Shown in pieces: positions 28,201 through 34,897 of a stretch of DNA of 64,000 bases. The number at the start of each line of letters is the position of its first letter. Position 1 is the stretch's first letter. A program made the translations under genes and the position numbers. This DNA is from JBCDHN01 sp964351855 (lineage in GTDB: Bacteria; Verrucomicrobiota; Verrucomicrobiia; Verrucomicrobiales; DEV007): positions 1 to 64,000 of the forward strand of contig CAYGQD010000005.1 of NCBI GenBank assembly GCA_964351855.1, in the 5' to 3' direction. The notes beneath the pieces are model-generated. The model was not told where the DNA came from. It was given only the letters and a program-made list of their open reading frames with translations, and made no database searches.

Positions 28201-28776
28201 CTCTGGGTTCATCAGCAACACAATGTGCGAAACGGAGAACTCCTGGCCGCTCTGTTACAGTCACCTGAACCTCACGCTCAAGTCGCAGCGCGGACCGTTC
28301 AGCATTTCTGGTACAACGTGGATTCTAAATCCGGAGGCGAATTCACCCAAGAAATCGATCATGGTTCCGGCAAAAAATCCGGTGTGATTTCAGACACCGC
28401 TGATCTTCTCGAGATCCGGATCAAAACCTTGGTCGAAAAGATGCGCTACGACTTCACCGAGTTCAGCGTGAGAGCCGGGAAGAACGTCAAAGTCACCTTC
28501 GAGAACCCGGATTTCATGCCGCATAACCTCCTCTTCGTTCAGCCGAAATCTGCGAATGAGCTCGCGCTCGCCGCCATGGCCATGGGTCAAGACGGTTTCA
28601 AAACCGGCTTTGTGCCGACGAGTGACAAAGTGATCGCAGCCACCCGGCTCTTGGACAACGGCGAGGAGCAAACTATCGAATTCACCGCTCCCAGCACCCC
28701 GGGAACCTACGAATTCGTCTGCACCTTCCCTGGGCATCACCTGCTGATGCGGGGAACGTGGACGGTGACGAAGTAA
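25273..28776 (+). CDS. Giant exported protein: discoidin-like, SGNH-like, PVC propeller, HEAT and cupredoxin domains
   Basis: 1167 residues from ATG 25273 (signal peptide SFFSAMLASVLLATAGFA); an ATG 28 codons upstream lacks an N-terminal signal. In order: a galactose-binding/F5-8C-like domain (30-185); an SGNH hydrolase-like domain (about 212-450) whose first block reads MIGNALGERM, placing Asn225 where the nucleophile serine belongs, with GYNESY and NGVHLNLEGN as later blocks; a membrane-bound-dehydrogenase type propeller (about 530-900, DVDQDGVADKV, DTDGDDIADER, PHGISFDRWG); a helical HEAT-like part; and a plastocyanin-like cupredoxin with H1084, C1150, H1155 and M1159 as type 1 copper ligands. 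No CxxCH is present. The role is probably extracellular sugar or lipid oxidation with electrons passed to copper; this is inference. Confidence 0.87.
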   Translation: MIKKHPSFFSAMLASVLLATAGFADVTTDKPGQFVRIELPKGGILTLAEVEILSGGKNIAKSGKPTQSSLGSGGVPERAIDGNKSPSWGDQGQTHTSETKGASAWWEIDLGNEQKIEAIEIWNRADGLEMRLDQFKVSVLDAKRQPVFMREGNPAPDGSIHFDLAQKGKITLKSHSGAAGKAAKAVAAAKSSNPWESSRVEVPEDYRDPEIFEFQTGDTVAMIGNALGERMQHHGWLETLLQSQFNDKQLRFRNLAISGDRTDYYPRNKGFLPIDGYLQHVEADVVFVFFGYNESYENNPEGYTKKLNELVHKIRAVQPNGKSFPRIVLFSPIAHEELNSPNLPNGSENNVRLAAYTEATKAAAEASGVTFVDLFHPSQKLYEASEPPLTINGVHLNLEGNRLIAEAITEALTGQSVNASADLEPVREAVLYKNTHWFDRYRAVDGNDIWGSRSTLKFVGDQTNGDVLMHEMVMLDVMTANRDKKIWARANGDDHDVLDENVPAPIPVISNVGGKGNMSSAEKEGSLKYLSSEESRELISVPEGFQVNVFADEKMFPDLVNPVQMQVDAKGRLWVAAWPTYPKQEPMKDINDALLIFEDVDQDGVADKVTKFANIPNPLGFEFWGGGVIVSSQPNLVFLRDTDGDDIADEREILLHGVGSADTHHACNNLIFGPDGGIYWQSGIFLHNNFEHPWGPSLSTGNSAMYRFNPRTYEITMHGTNSPNPHGISFDRWGYHYATDGTGGRAYQVRPDGKSWKMFPLLKKEVRPVPANEIVSSAHFPDEMQQDFLICNAIGFLGIKQYRLHRDGGHTYTETVGKGDQAKTIEVTTQLGEVWGEPSGGDLAGGAQGLLISTDKNFRPTDAVFGDDGALYVSDWANVIIGHMQHNIRDPNRDKQHGRVFRVSHASRPLQESVKISRASLPELMTNLEHPVDGVRHRTRIELSARDTQEVIAAVQEWTKQFDPNSKDDAHHLLEALWVHQQHNVRNGELLAALLQSPEPHAQVAARTVQHFWYNVDSKSGGEFTQEIDHGSGKKSGVISDTADLLEIRIKTLVEKMRYDFTEFSVRAGKNVKVTFENPDFMPHNLLFVQPKSANELALAAMAMGQDGFKTGFVPTSDKVIAATRLLDNGEEQTIEFTAPSTPGTYEFVCTFPGHHLLMRGTWTVTK

Positions 28777-28798
28777 GGCGTCTCAACAATTCACCACG

Positions 28799-28833
28799 AA
28801 AAAAAGGCAACGCCGACGAGAACCGGCGTTGCC
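28799..28833 (-). terminator. Rho-independent terminator of the metal-binding protein gene
   Basis: A perfect 10-bp stem (28806-28815 with 28824-28833) and an 8-nt loop are followed, on the minus strand, by seven T residues (A tract 28799-28805). It lies 35 bp beyond the stop of the minus-strand gene and 22 bp beyond the stop of the convergent plus-strand gene, for which it has only a weak T run. Confidence 0.85.
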
Positions 28834-28868
28834 CTTTCAAATTTGATGGATAAAGCTCCAGAAATGTT

Positions 28869-29618
28869 CTAGCGAACCGAACCGTGCAGTCCCACTGCAT
28901 TCAGAGCGGCGACCACATCGGCCGGGCTAATCATCCCTTTGACCACGAAATCACGGGCTTTCGCTTCAAGGCCTTCGATTTCTTCGGCACCTTCGACATC
29001 CATCAGAGCATCTTCAGCCGCTTCCACGCAATCGTCGCAACAGAGATGAACCTTGGAGATGCTGACCGACTCTTTCTTGTCGGTGGAATACTTCTTGGTC
29101 GGCGCAAAGGCAGCGATGCTGGGGGTCCCGTAAAAGCCCTTGTCCATGACGTATTCAAGCGCGGTCTTCACCAGTTCTCCCGATTCCCCTTTGATGGTGA
29201 CATCGGAGCGACCGGCGGAAATTTCGACCCCCGTCAGCGTTCCGAGGGCACCTTCAACCGCTTTTTTGCATCCTCCACAGCAGAGATGAACGTCTGAAAG
29301 CACCAATTCGGTCGGGCCTTCCGGAATCTCCATGGCGACAGATTCTTCACTGGTTTCACCGGGAGCGGCGGGAGCCCCTGTGCTCATTTTCTCTTTCTGC
29401 CATTCCGCGATGTATTGCTGATCCTCTTCGTTCAACATGGCAATGGGAATCTCCAGGGAGGAGCCATTGGAGCGGGTGATGAGGATCTTTTCGCCGTTGA
29501 TACGGGTCAGCTCTCCTTCCAGCTGTTTTCCAGTTGAAGCCTGGGTCCAGGTTCGTGCCGACGAAAGGCCCAAAGACAGTGAGAGAGCGGTGAGGATGAG
29601 AAAGGTGGTTTTTTTCAC
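28869..29618 (-). CDS. Exported protein with SHD1-like domain and two HMA-like CCxxC domains
   Basis: 249 residues starting at a GTG (29616-29618), the only start that gives the signal peptide (MKKTTFLILTALSLSLGLSSA). Residues 22-75 (RTWTQASTGKQLEGEL..) resemble the SHD1 domain frequent in exported PVC proteins. Two heavy-metal-associated-like modules follow, each led by the same block: VHLCCGGCKKAVEGAL (C113, C114, C117) and VHLCCDDCVEAAEDAL (C193, C194, C197). Ordinary HMA domains have a single CxxC; the extra Cys gives CCxxC. Copper or another soft metal binding outside the cytoplasm is likely, which fits the cupredoxin protein next door (convergent). A typical terminator follows. Partner and metal are unproven. 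Confidence 0.8.
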   Translation of the reverse strand: MKKTTFLILTALSLSLGLSSARTWTQASTGKQLEGELTRINGEKILITRSNGSSLEIPIAMLNEEDQQYIAEWQKEKMSTGAPAAPGETSEESVAMEIPEGPTELVLSDVHLCCGGCKKAVEGALGTLTGVEISAGRSDVTIKGESGELVKTALEYVMDKGFYGTPSIAAFAPTKKYSTDKKESVSISKVHLCCDDCVEAAEDALMDVEGAEEIEGLEAKARDFVVKGMISPADVVAALNAVGLHGSVR

Positions 29619-29657
29619 AAGGGTAGAGCAGTAGGGGTTGAGGACAGGTTCAAAACC

Positions 29658-31334
29658 TCAACGGACTTTCGTCTCGAAGATTTCTTGGTTTTTCTTGTCC
29701 GTCCGCCAATCTCCAACCGGGTTGAATTCGTGCAACACCAATTTGTTGATCGGCTTGGTCCCGGTTCGCGTGGTCATTTCCTGAACGTACACCAACTGCA
29801 TCGCCACGATCTGTTCTTCCGGGGCATGACTCTGGTTCCAAGCCTTCATCATCCATTTTACGAACAACTTGCGATGCGCTTGATTCTTTCGCAGTCGCAG
29901 GTTCATGAGGTATTTCCGCCAACGCTGGTTTTTGTAGGTCGCGCTGACCAACTCCGGTTTTTCCCAGGTCACGGCTTGTCGGGTTCGCAAATCGATGACG
30001 TCACCATCGCGAGTTCGACCGGTGAACACATACCAGCCATCATCGAGCATCGGCTTGGGTGAGAACATCGACCAATATTGACGCAAGCCCGTCACTTCTC
30101 CGATCCAATTGAGTTTGCGAGGAAACACCCCGACATACCGGTCAAAATCCGCCGCTCGGACATTCCAACCCAAGGTGTAAGTAAACAACAGCAGAATGAC
30201 CCCGGATTGCAACCACCATTGATAGCGAGGCGGAGTCGCCTGCGGAAGAGGAATCAGCCGCGATTCCGGACGCATTCCCAGTTTTAGAAAGGACAAGCTG
30301 CGCCGAGCTCTCCCTTTCCAAATCGGATACCGATTGAGCCGGGGCAAGTCCTCCTGCATCCAGCGGATCGCCCCGGGAAGTAATTTTTCCCAGAACATGG
30401 CCGGAAGAAAGAGCAGCCAGATCGCGGCGCTGGTCCATTGAAACAGCCCCAGTTCCATCGTCAGTCGAATCCCGAAAAGGTGAAAGAGCACGAAGACGCC
30501 AACCGTACCGAGCCGAAACCACGCCGTTTTCCAGGGAACAAAGGCAAACAGAGGCCCGAAAGCCTCCAGAAAATAGGTCGCGTAGCTAAGGGGCCGATGG
30601 AGCCACTCATGACCGAGCATCCATTTCCCGAGCGGCGTCGCGAATTGATCCACATTCAGCGCGTAATAGATCCCGAGGCCGTCACGCCACCAAATGGGGT
30701 CGCTTTTGAGTCCTGCGGTGAACCAATACATGAATGCCACCTGAAAAAGAATCGCGGCGGAAGCGAACGTGACCACCTGATTCGGAGTTTTCGGCGAAAC
30801 GCCCAGCGGTCGAGCCATCACCGTTTCCCGAGAAAAGCGCCGATCCAGCGACCAGCGCATCCCCAGAGGAAGAAAGAGCGCCCAGAAATGCATCACCCGG
30901 ATCAACATGTCTCCTCCCTGAAGAATGAACGGATTCCGATTCTGGAGCGAACAGAGCAGAACGAAGGAAAGAATCGCCGCCGCCCGGGTTCGGTAGCCCA
31001 GAATCAGGCAAACCACCGCCGCCGCCGCAACCAAGAAGAGCAGAAGCTGGAAAAAGGCGCCTCCACTGAGGAGGTGAAAGCTGTAGAGCCAGTCACTCGA
31101 GGGAAAATCGGCCAGGAGGTTCCCTCGGGGCAGCACCCCGGAATCGGTGTAAAACACGCTCAAATCGCCCAGCCGGATCACGAGGTCGATCAAGAGAATC
31201 AGGCCGAGGCTGACCCGAAACAACGCCAGCGAGCGAAGATCGATCCCAAATGTCCTTCCGATCCAGGGCTTGGCGGGGCGGGAAGTTGCGGGCGAAGCAA
31301 AGCTCTGAACCAATCGACGAAAGAAATCCACCAT
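29658..31334 (-). CDS. HTTM-domain membrane protein (gamma-carboxylase-like)
   Basis: 558 residues. The first 320 residues hold several transmembrane helices in the HTTM (horizontally transferred transmembrane) pattern related to vitamin K-dependent gamma-carboxylase, with SLALFRVSLGLILLIDL, RNPFILQGGD and the block YWFTAGLKSDPIWWRDG that marks the family. The soluble C-terminal part (about 380-558) includes WSMFSPKPMLDDGWYVFTG. Bacterial HTTM proteins have no settled function; the lysine-containing 'GLKS' region corresponds to the region of the catalytic base in the eukaryotic enzyme, but carboxylation here is not established. The start lies ahead of an AT-rich divergent promoter region shared with the DUF1501 gene; the metal-binding protein gene follows 39 bp downstream on the same strand and may be co-transcribed. 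Confidence 0.84.
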   Translation of the reverse strand: MVDFFRRLVQSFASPATSRPAKPWIGRTFGIDLRSLALFRVSLGLILLIDLVIRLGDLSVFYTDSGVLPRGNLLADFPSSDWLYSFHLLSGGAFFQLLLFLVAAAAVVCLILGYRTRAAAILSFVLLCSLQNRNPFILQGGDMLIRVMHFWALFLPLGMRWSLDRRFSRETVMARPLGVSPKTPNQVVTFASAAILFQVAFMYWFTAGLKSDPIWWRDGLGIYYALNVDQFATPLGKWMLGHEWLHRPLSYATYFLEAFGPLFAFVPWKTAWFRLGTVGVFVLFHLFGIRLTMELGLFQWTSAAIWLLFLPAMFWEKLLPGAIRWMQEDLPRLNRYPIWKGRARRSLSFLKLGMRPESRLIPLPQATPPRYQWWLQSGVILLLFTYTLGWNVRAADFDRYVGVFPRKLNWIGEVTGLRQYWSMFSPKPMLDDGWYVFTGRTRDGDVIDLRTRQAVTWEKPELVSATYKNQRWRKYLMNLRLRKNQAHRKLFVKWMMKAWNQSHAPEEQIVAMQLVYVQEMTTRTGTKPINKLVLHEFNPVGDWRTDKKNQEIFETKVR

Positions 31335-31353
31335 GGGATAAATTCGCCTCTTT

Positions 31354-31389
31354 TTATTAATTTTCCAAAACTATTATGAAAACTAAAAT
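31354..31389. promoter_or_regulatory. AT-rich divergent promoter region between HTTM and DUF1501 genes
   Basis: For the minus strand, TTTTCA (31377-31382) and TAATAA (31354-31359) are 17 bp apart, about 20 bp from the HTTM start codon. For the plus strand, TTTCCA (31362-31367) and TAAAAT (31384-31389) are 16 bp apart. The two overlap. Assignments are by eye; the whole region is unusually AT-rich for this window. Confidence 0.35.
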
Positions 31390-31461
31390 AATGTTGTAGA
31401 ATTTTTGCCTCTGAAAGACTTCTTCACGCTTTTTCGTGAATGGAATCGAAACCTGAGATTC

Positions 31462-31491
31462 GGGGGAAGGAGAAAACGTTCTCCTTCCCCC
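31462..31491 (+). promoter_or_regulatory. Perfect 13-bp hairpin in the leader of the DUF1501 gene
   Basis: Bases 31462-31474 (purine-only arm: five G, then AAGGAGAA) pair perfectly with 31479-31491 around a 4-nt AACG loop. The 5' arm contains AAGGAG, a Shine-Dalgarno-like sequence that the hairpin would hide, and the 3' arm ends 14 nt before the start codon at 31506. No T tract follows, so it is not a normal terminator. It may set translation or mRNA stability, or be a protein-binding site. Confidence 0.5.
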
Positions 31492-31505
31492 TGGGTCAAC
31501 CTTAT

Positions 31506-32885
31506 ATGCTGATGAACGCCACAACTTCACGCCGTAACTTCCTGCAGAATACTTCCTTCGGACTCGGTTCCGTAGCTCTCGCCGGATTGATGGGCCAAAA
31601 CGCCGAAGCTGCCCGATACCAGTCTCCGTTCGCCCCCAAGCGTCCTCAACATGCTGCGAAAGCAAAGCGGATTATTTTTCTGACCATGAAAGGCGGTCCG
31701 TCCCATATGGACCTCTTCGATTACAAGCCGCGGCTCCAGGCCGACGACAACAAGTTGGTCAGCTCCAACGGAAATAACCGCTATCGGGGATCTCTCTGGG
31801 ATTTCGCTCAACATGGTCAAAGCGGCCTCTGGTTCAGTGAATTGCTCCCCAACTTGGCAACCCAAGCCGACGAGCTTTGCATGCTGAACGGGATGGTTTC
31901 GGACAATCCCGAACATGCTCAAGCGCTCGATCTTCTCCACACCGGCAGTTTTCAATACGTTCGGCCTTCGATGGGCTCATGGGTGCTCTACGGTCTGGGC
32001 TCGGTGAATCAAGACCTGCCCGGCTTTGTCACGATCAATCCTCCAAGCGACATGGGAGGAGATAAGTATTACGGCAATGCTTTTCTCCCGGCCGCGTATC
32101 GGGGAACCCCCATCGGCGGGGACAACAAACCCTTGGCCCGAGTGAAGATCGACGATCCGAACTTCGTGTTGAAGCAGCGCAATCAGCAGCGTCAGAAACT
32201 CAAAGGATTGAAGGGAATCAATGATCGCCTTTCTGCGGGCCAAGAGGCGGCGTCAAAGATGGAAAGTGTGATTGAGTCCTTCGAGTTGGCATTTCGGATG
32301 CAGAACGTCCTTCCCCAGGTCATGGACATCTCCAACGAATCTGAGGCCACCCTCAAACTCTACGGGATGGACCAAAGCGCCTCACGCAACTTTGGTCACC
32401 AATGTCTGCTGGCTCGGCGCATGGCTGAGTCCGATGTCCGGTTTATCCAACTAACGGACGATGGCTGGGATCATCATGGAGGTTTGGCCAACGGTCTTCC
32501 CCGCCGCTGCGCCTCGATCGACCAACCGATTACCGGATTGCTGGTCGATCTTCGTCAGCGTGGTCTCCTGGAAGACACCTTGATTGTGTGGGGCGGCGAA
32601 TTCGGTCGCAGCCCGGATAATGGCAATCGCGACGGTCGAGGCCATAACCCTACCGGCTACACGATGTTCATGGCCGGAGCAGGCGTCAAACACGGCTTCC
32701 GCCACGGAGCGACGGACGAACACGGTCGCCGCGCGGTCGAAGGACAAATGACGGTGCATGATCTGCACGCCACTATGCTCCATCTCCTGGGATTAGATCA
32801 CGAGCAACTCACCTATCCTTGGGCAGGCAACAAGCTTCGCCTTACGGGCACCAAGGGAAAAGTCGTTCGCGAGATTCTCGCCTAA
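31506..32885 (+). CDS. DUF1501 family protein, Tat-exported
   Basis: 459 residues from ATG 31506 (ATG 31512 is equally possible; an ATG at 31440 would place 22 odd residues and a hairpin inside the coding part). The N-terminus has a twin-arginine motif SRRNFLQ followed by a hydrophobic segment. DUF1501 proteins have an alkaline phosphatase/sulfatase-like fold and are abundant in PVC bacteria; LTMKGGPSHMDLFDYKP, TDDGWDHHGG and WGGEFGRSPDNGNRDGRGHNP are the family's conserved blocks. They are usually encoded next to a DUF1553 cytochrome-like partner; here none is adjacent, as the neighbours are an HTTM gene (divergent) and cstA (convergent). Biochemical role unknown, thought to lie in exported polymer breakdown. 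Confidence 0.9.
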   Translation: MLMNATTSRRNFLQNTSFGLGSVALAGLMGQNAEAARYQSPFAPKRPQHAAKAKRIIFLTMKGGPSHMDLFDYKPRLQADDNKLVSSNGNNRYRGSLWDFAQHGQSGLWFSELLPNLATQADELCMLNGMVSDNPEHAQALDLLHTGSFQYVRPSMGSWVLYGLGSVNQDLPGFVTINPPSDMGGDKYYGNAFLPAAYRGTPIGGDNKPLARVKIDDPNFVLKQRNQQRQKLKGLKGINDRLSAGQEAASKMESVIESFELAFRMQNVLPQVMDISNESEATLKLYGMDQSASRNFGHQCLLARRMAESDVRFIQLTDDGWDHHGGLANGLPRRCASIDQPITGLLVDLRQRGLLEDTLIVWGGEFGRSPDNGNRDGRGHNPTGYTMFMAGAGVKHGFRHGATDEHGRRAVEGQMTVHDLHATMLHLLGLDHEQLTYPWAGNKLRLTGTKGKVVREILA

Positions 32886-32922
32886 TCGACGTTTCCGGGC
32901 CAATTCCGATCTACCAAATCGG

Positions 32923-34773
32923 CTAGCAGCTTCGACCGCCTTCGTTGACCCGTCCGCTTGCCGGAAGCGGATCCAACTGAGGCTCGAGCACGCCCTTCGC
33001 TTTGGGCCAGGCGCAGTAGGCCTCGAAGATCATCCAGCCTTCCAACGCCAAGGTGGCGAATCCGATCGTGGTCAGGAGCCAGTTCTTCTGATCGAGATAG
33101 CCACCTTCGCCGAAAATATTGAGGACCATGGCGATTCCGGGAAGGATCAACATGAAAACCATGGGAATGGCGACGAACCAGATCGGCAAATTGCGCCGCC
33201 ACATCCAAAATACAATGACGAGGAAGGCGAGTCCTCCAAGGAGCTGGTTGGTCGCGCCGAAAAGCGGCCACAGGATCAATCCGCCTTTGCCAGCCGTTGC
33301 CCACGTCCACTCCGTGCCTGCGGATGCAGGCATTGCGGCAATCGCCCCGGCGATGACGATCGCGAAGATGGTGGCGGTGTGCTTGTTGGTCAGGGGTTGA
33401 ATCTTCAACGTCGCCGCTAGTTCCTGGGTGACATAGCGTTGGAGACGACACGCCGTGTCGAGGGTGGTCGCGGCAAAACTGGCCACGAAAACGCCCATCA
33501 GCGCAATGGCTGAGGCGGAGTTCAATCCCATTGCTTTCAGGAAATTGGCGCTGCCTTCGACAAAGGCTCCGACCTTGGCCCCCAATCCACTGGCGGCTCC
33601 CCAAGTGGCGTAGCGCGCATCATAGGCGGCAATTCCGGCCACAGTCCCATCTCCACCGCTGATTCCCAGGCCGATGCCCGCGACACAGGCCAGAATCACC
33701 AGGACGGCGAGAAAACCTTCGGTCAACATCGAGCCATAGCCGACAAACTGAGCGTCCGTTTCGCAGCGAATCTGTTTGGAGGACGTTCCGCTGGAAACGA
33801 GGCAGTGAAAACCGGAAATGGCACCACAGGCAATCGTGACAAAGAGGAAGGGAAAGATCCACGGTGCACCAGGAGGAGCGTCAGCTCCGGTTCGAATCGC
33901 AGGTGCCACGATCTCGAGCGCAGGTCGGGCGCCGCCTTCGGTCACTGGAGCCCCTCCGGCAACCGCAGCCACGACCAGGCCGAGAACCACCAGAATGACG
34001 ACGCTGAGCAGTTGGAGACTGTTGATGTAGTCACGCGGCTGGAGCAGGGTCCAAACCGGCAGCACGGAGGCCACATAACTGTAAACCAGCAACAACACGA
34101 CCCACGTCATGATCGGCAAACTCGCCAGCGCCTGGTTCCATCCCTTCAGAAAGCCGGAGTCACCGTAAAACACGGTCAAATACATCAACCCGAGAGCCAG
34201 GAGCGAGGGAATGAGAAGGTTGAACCCTTTGCGATGCAACCAGACCCCGATCACGACCGCCAGCGGAATCTGGACCAGGCAAGGGAAAATGGACGCCGGG
34301 TATTGCCGAAAAACCGCCGCAATGACGAGTCCGAAAATCGCCAGAACAATGGTTAGCGCCATGAACAGAATCGAAAGAAAGAGGACCCGAGTTCGCTTGG
34401 TCAGCACGCGACCCGCAATGTCCCCGACGGTCTGCCCTCGATTCCGCATCGAAACCACGAGCGAACCAAAGTCATGCACGGCCCCAATGAAGATCGAGCC
34501 GAAGAGAACCCAGAGCAGCGCCGGAACCCAGCCCCAAATCACCGCCAAAGCCGGGCCCACGATTGGTCCCGTTCCGGCAATCGAGGTGAAATGATGCCCA
34601 AAGATGACCGACTTGCTCGTTGGGACAAAATCGCGATCATCGTTCAACGCAATCGAAGGAACATTCGCGTTGGGGTCGAGCTTGAAGATCTTTCTCGCCA
34701 ACCATTTCCCATAGGTGTGATAGGCAATGTAGTAAAGAACCAGAGCGCCGAGGGCGATGACGAGGGTTTGCAT
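32923..34773 (-). CDS. cstA: Carbon starvation protein CstA family transporter
   Basis: 616 residues with many transmembrane helices. The N-terminal CstA signature is complete: YHTYGKWLARKIFKLDPN, FVPTSKSVIFGHHFTSIAGTGPI (read as overlapping blocks) and GSIFIGAVHDFGSLVVSMRNRG. GFHCLVSSGTSSKQI and DTACRLQRYV are further family blocks. E. coli CstA and BtsT take up peptides or pyruvate during carbon limitation, so an importer of pyruvate or small peptides is the best guess. Length is between CstA (about 700) and shorter family members. No regulator or small YbdD-like partner is next to it. It is convergent with the DUF1501 gene, 37 bp apart. Confidence 0.93.
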   Translation of the reverse strand: MQTLVIALGALVLYYIAYHTYGKWLARKIFKLDPNANVPSIALNDDRDFVPTSKSVIFGHHFTSIAGTGPIVGPALAVIWGWVPALLWVLFGSIFIGAVHDFGSLVVSMRNRGQTVGDIAGRVLTKRTRVLFLSILFMALTIVLAIFGLVIAAVFRQYPASIFPCLVQIPLAVVIGVWLHRKGFNLLIPSLLALGLMYLTVFYGDSGFLKGWNQALASLPIMTWVVLLLVYSYVASVLPVWTLLQPRDYINSLQLLSVVILVVLGLVVAAVAGGAPVTEGGARPALEIVAPAIRTGADAPPGAPWIFPFLFVTIACGAISGFHCLVSSGTSSKQIRCETDAQFVGYGSMLTEGFLAVLVILACVAGIGLGISGGDGTVAGIAAYDARYATWGAASGLGAKVGAFVEGSANFLKAMGLNSASAIALMGVFVASFAATTLDTACRLQRYVTQELAATLKIQPLTNKHTATIFAIVIAGAIAAMPASAGTEWTWATAGKGGLILWPLFGATNQLLGGLAFLVIVFWMWRRNLPIWFVAIPMVFMLILPGIAMVLNIFGEGGYLDQKNWLLTTIGFATLALEGWMIFEAYCAWPKAKGVLEPQLDPLPASGRVNEGGRSC

Positions 34774-34897
34774 GGGCCGATACTACAAATTCCAACCTTG
34801 CAATCAACCTCCGACTGGAACGATTTACGAATCCCCCCTCTAGAAATTCCCAGTTGCACCAATGAAGGATCGGCCCCACGAACGGAAGTGACTATTC

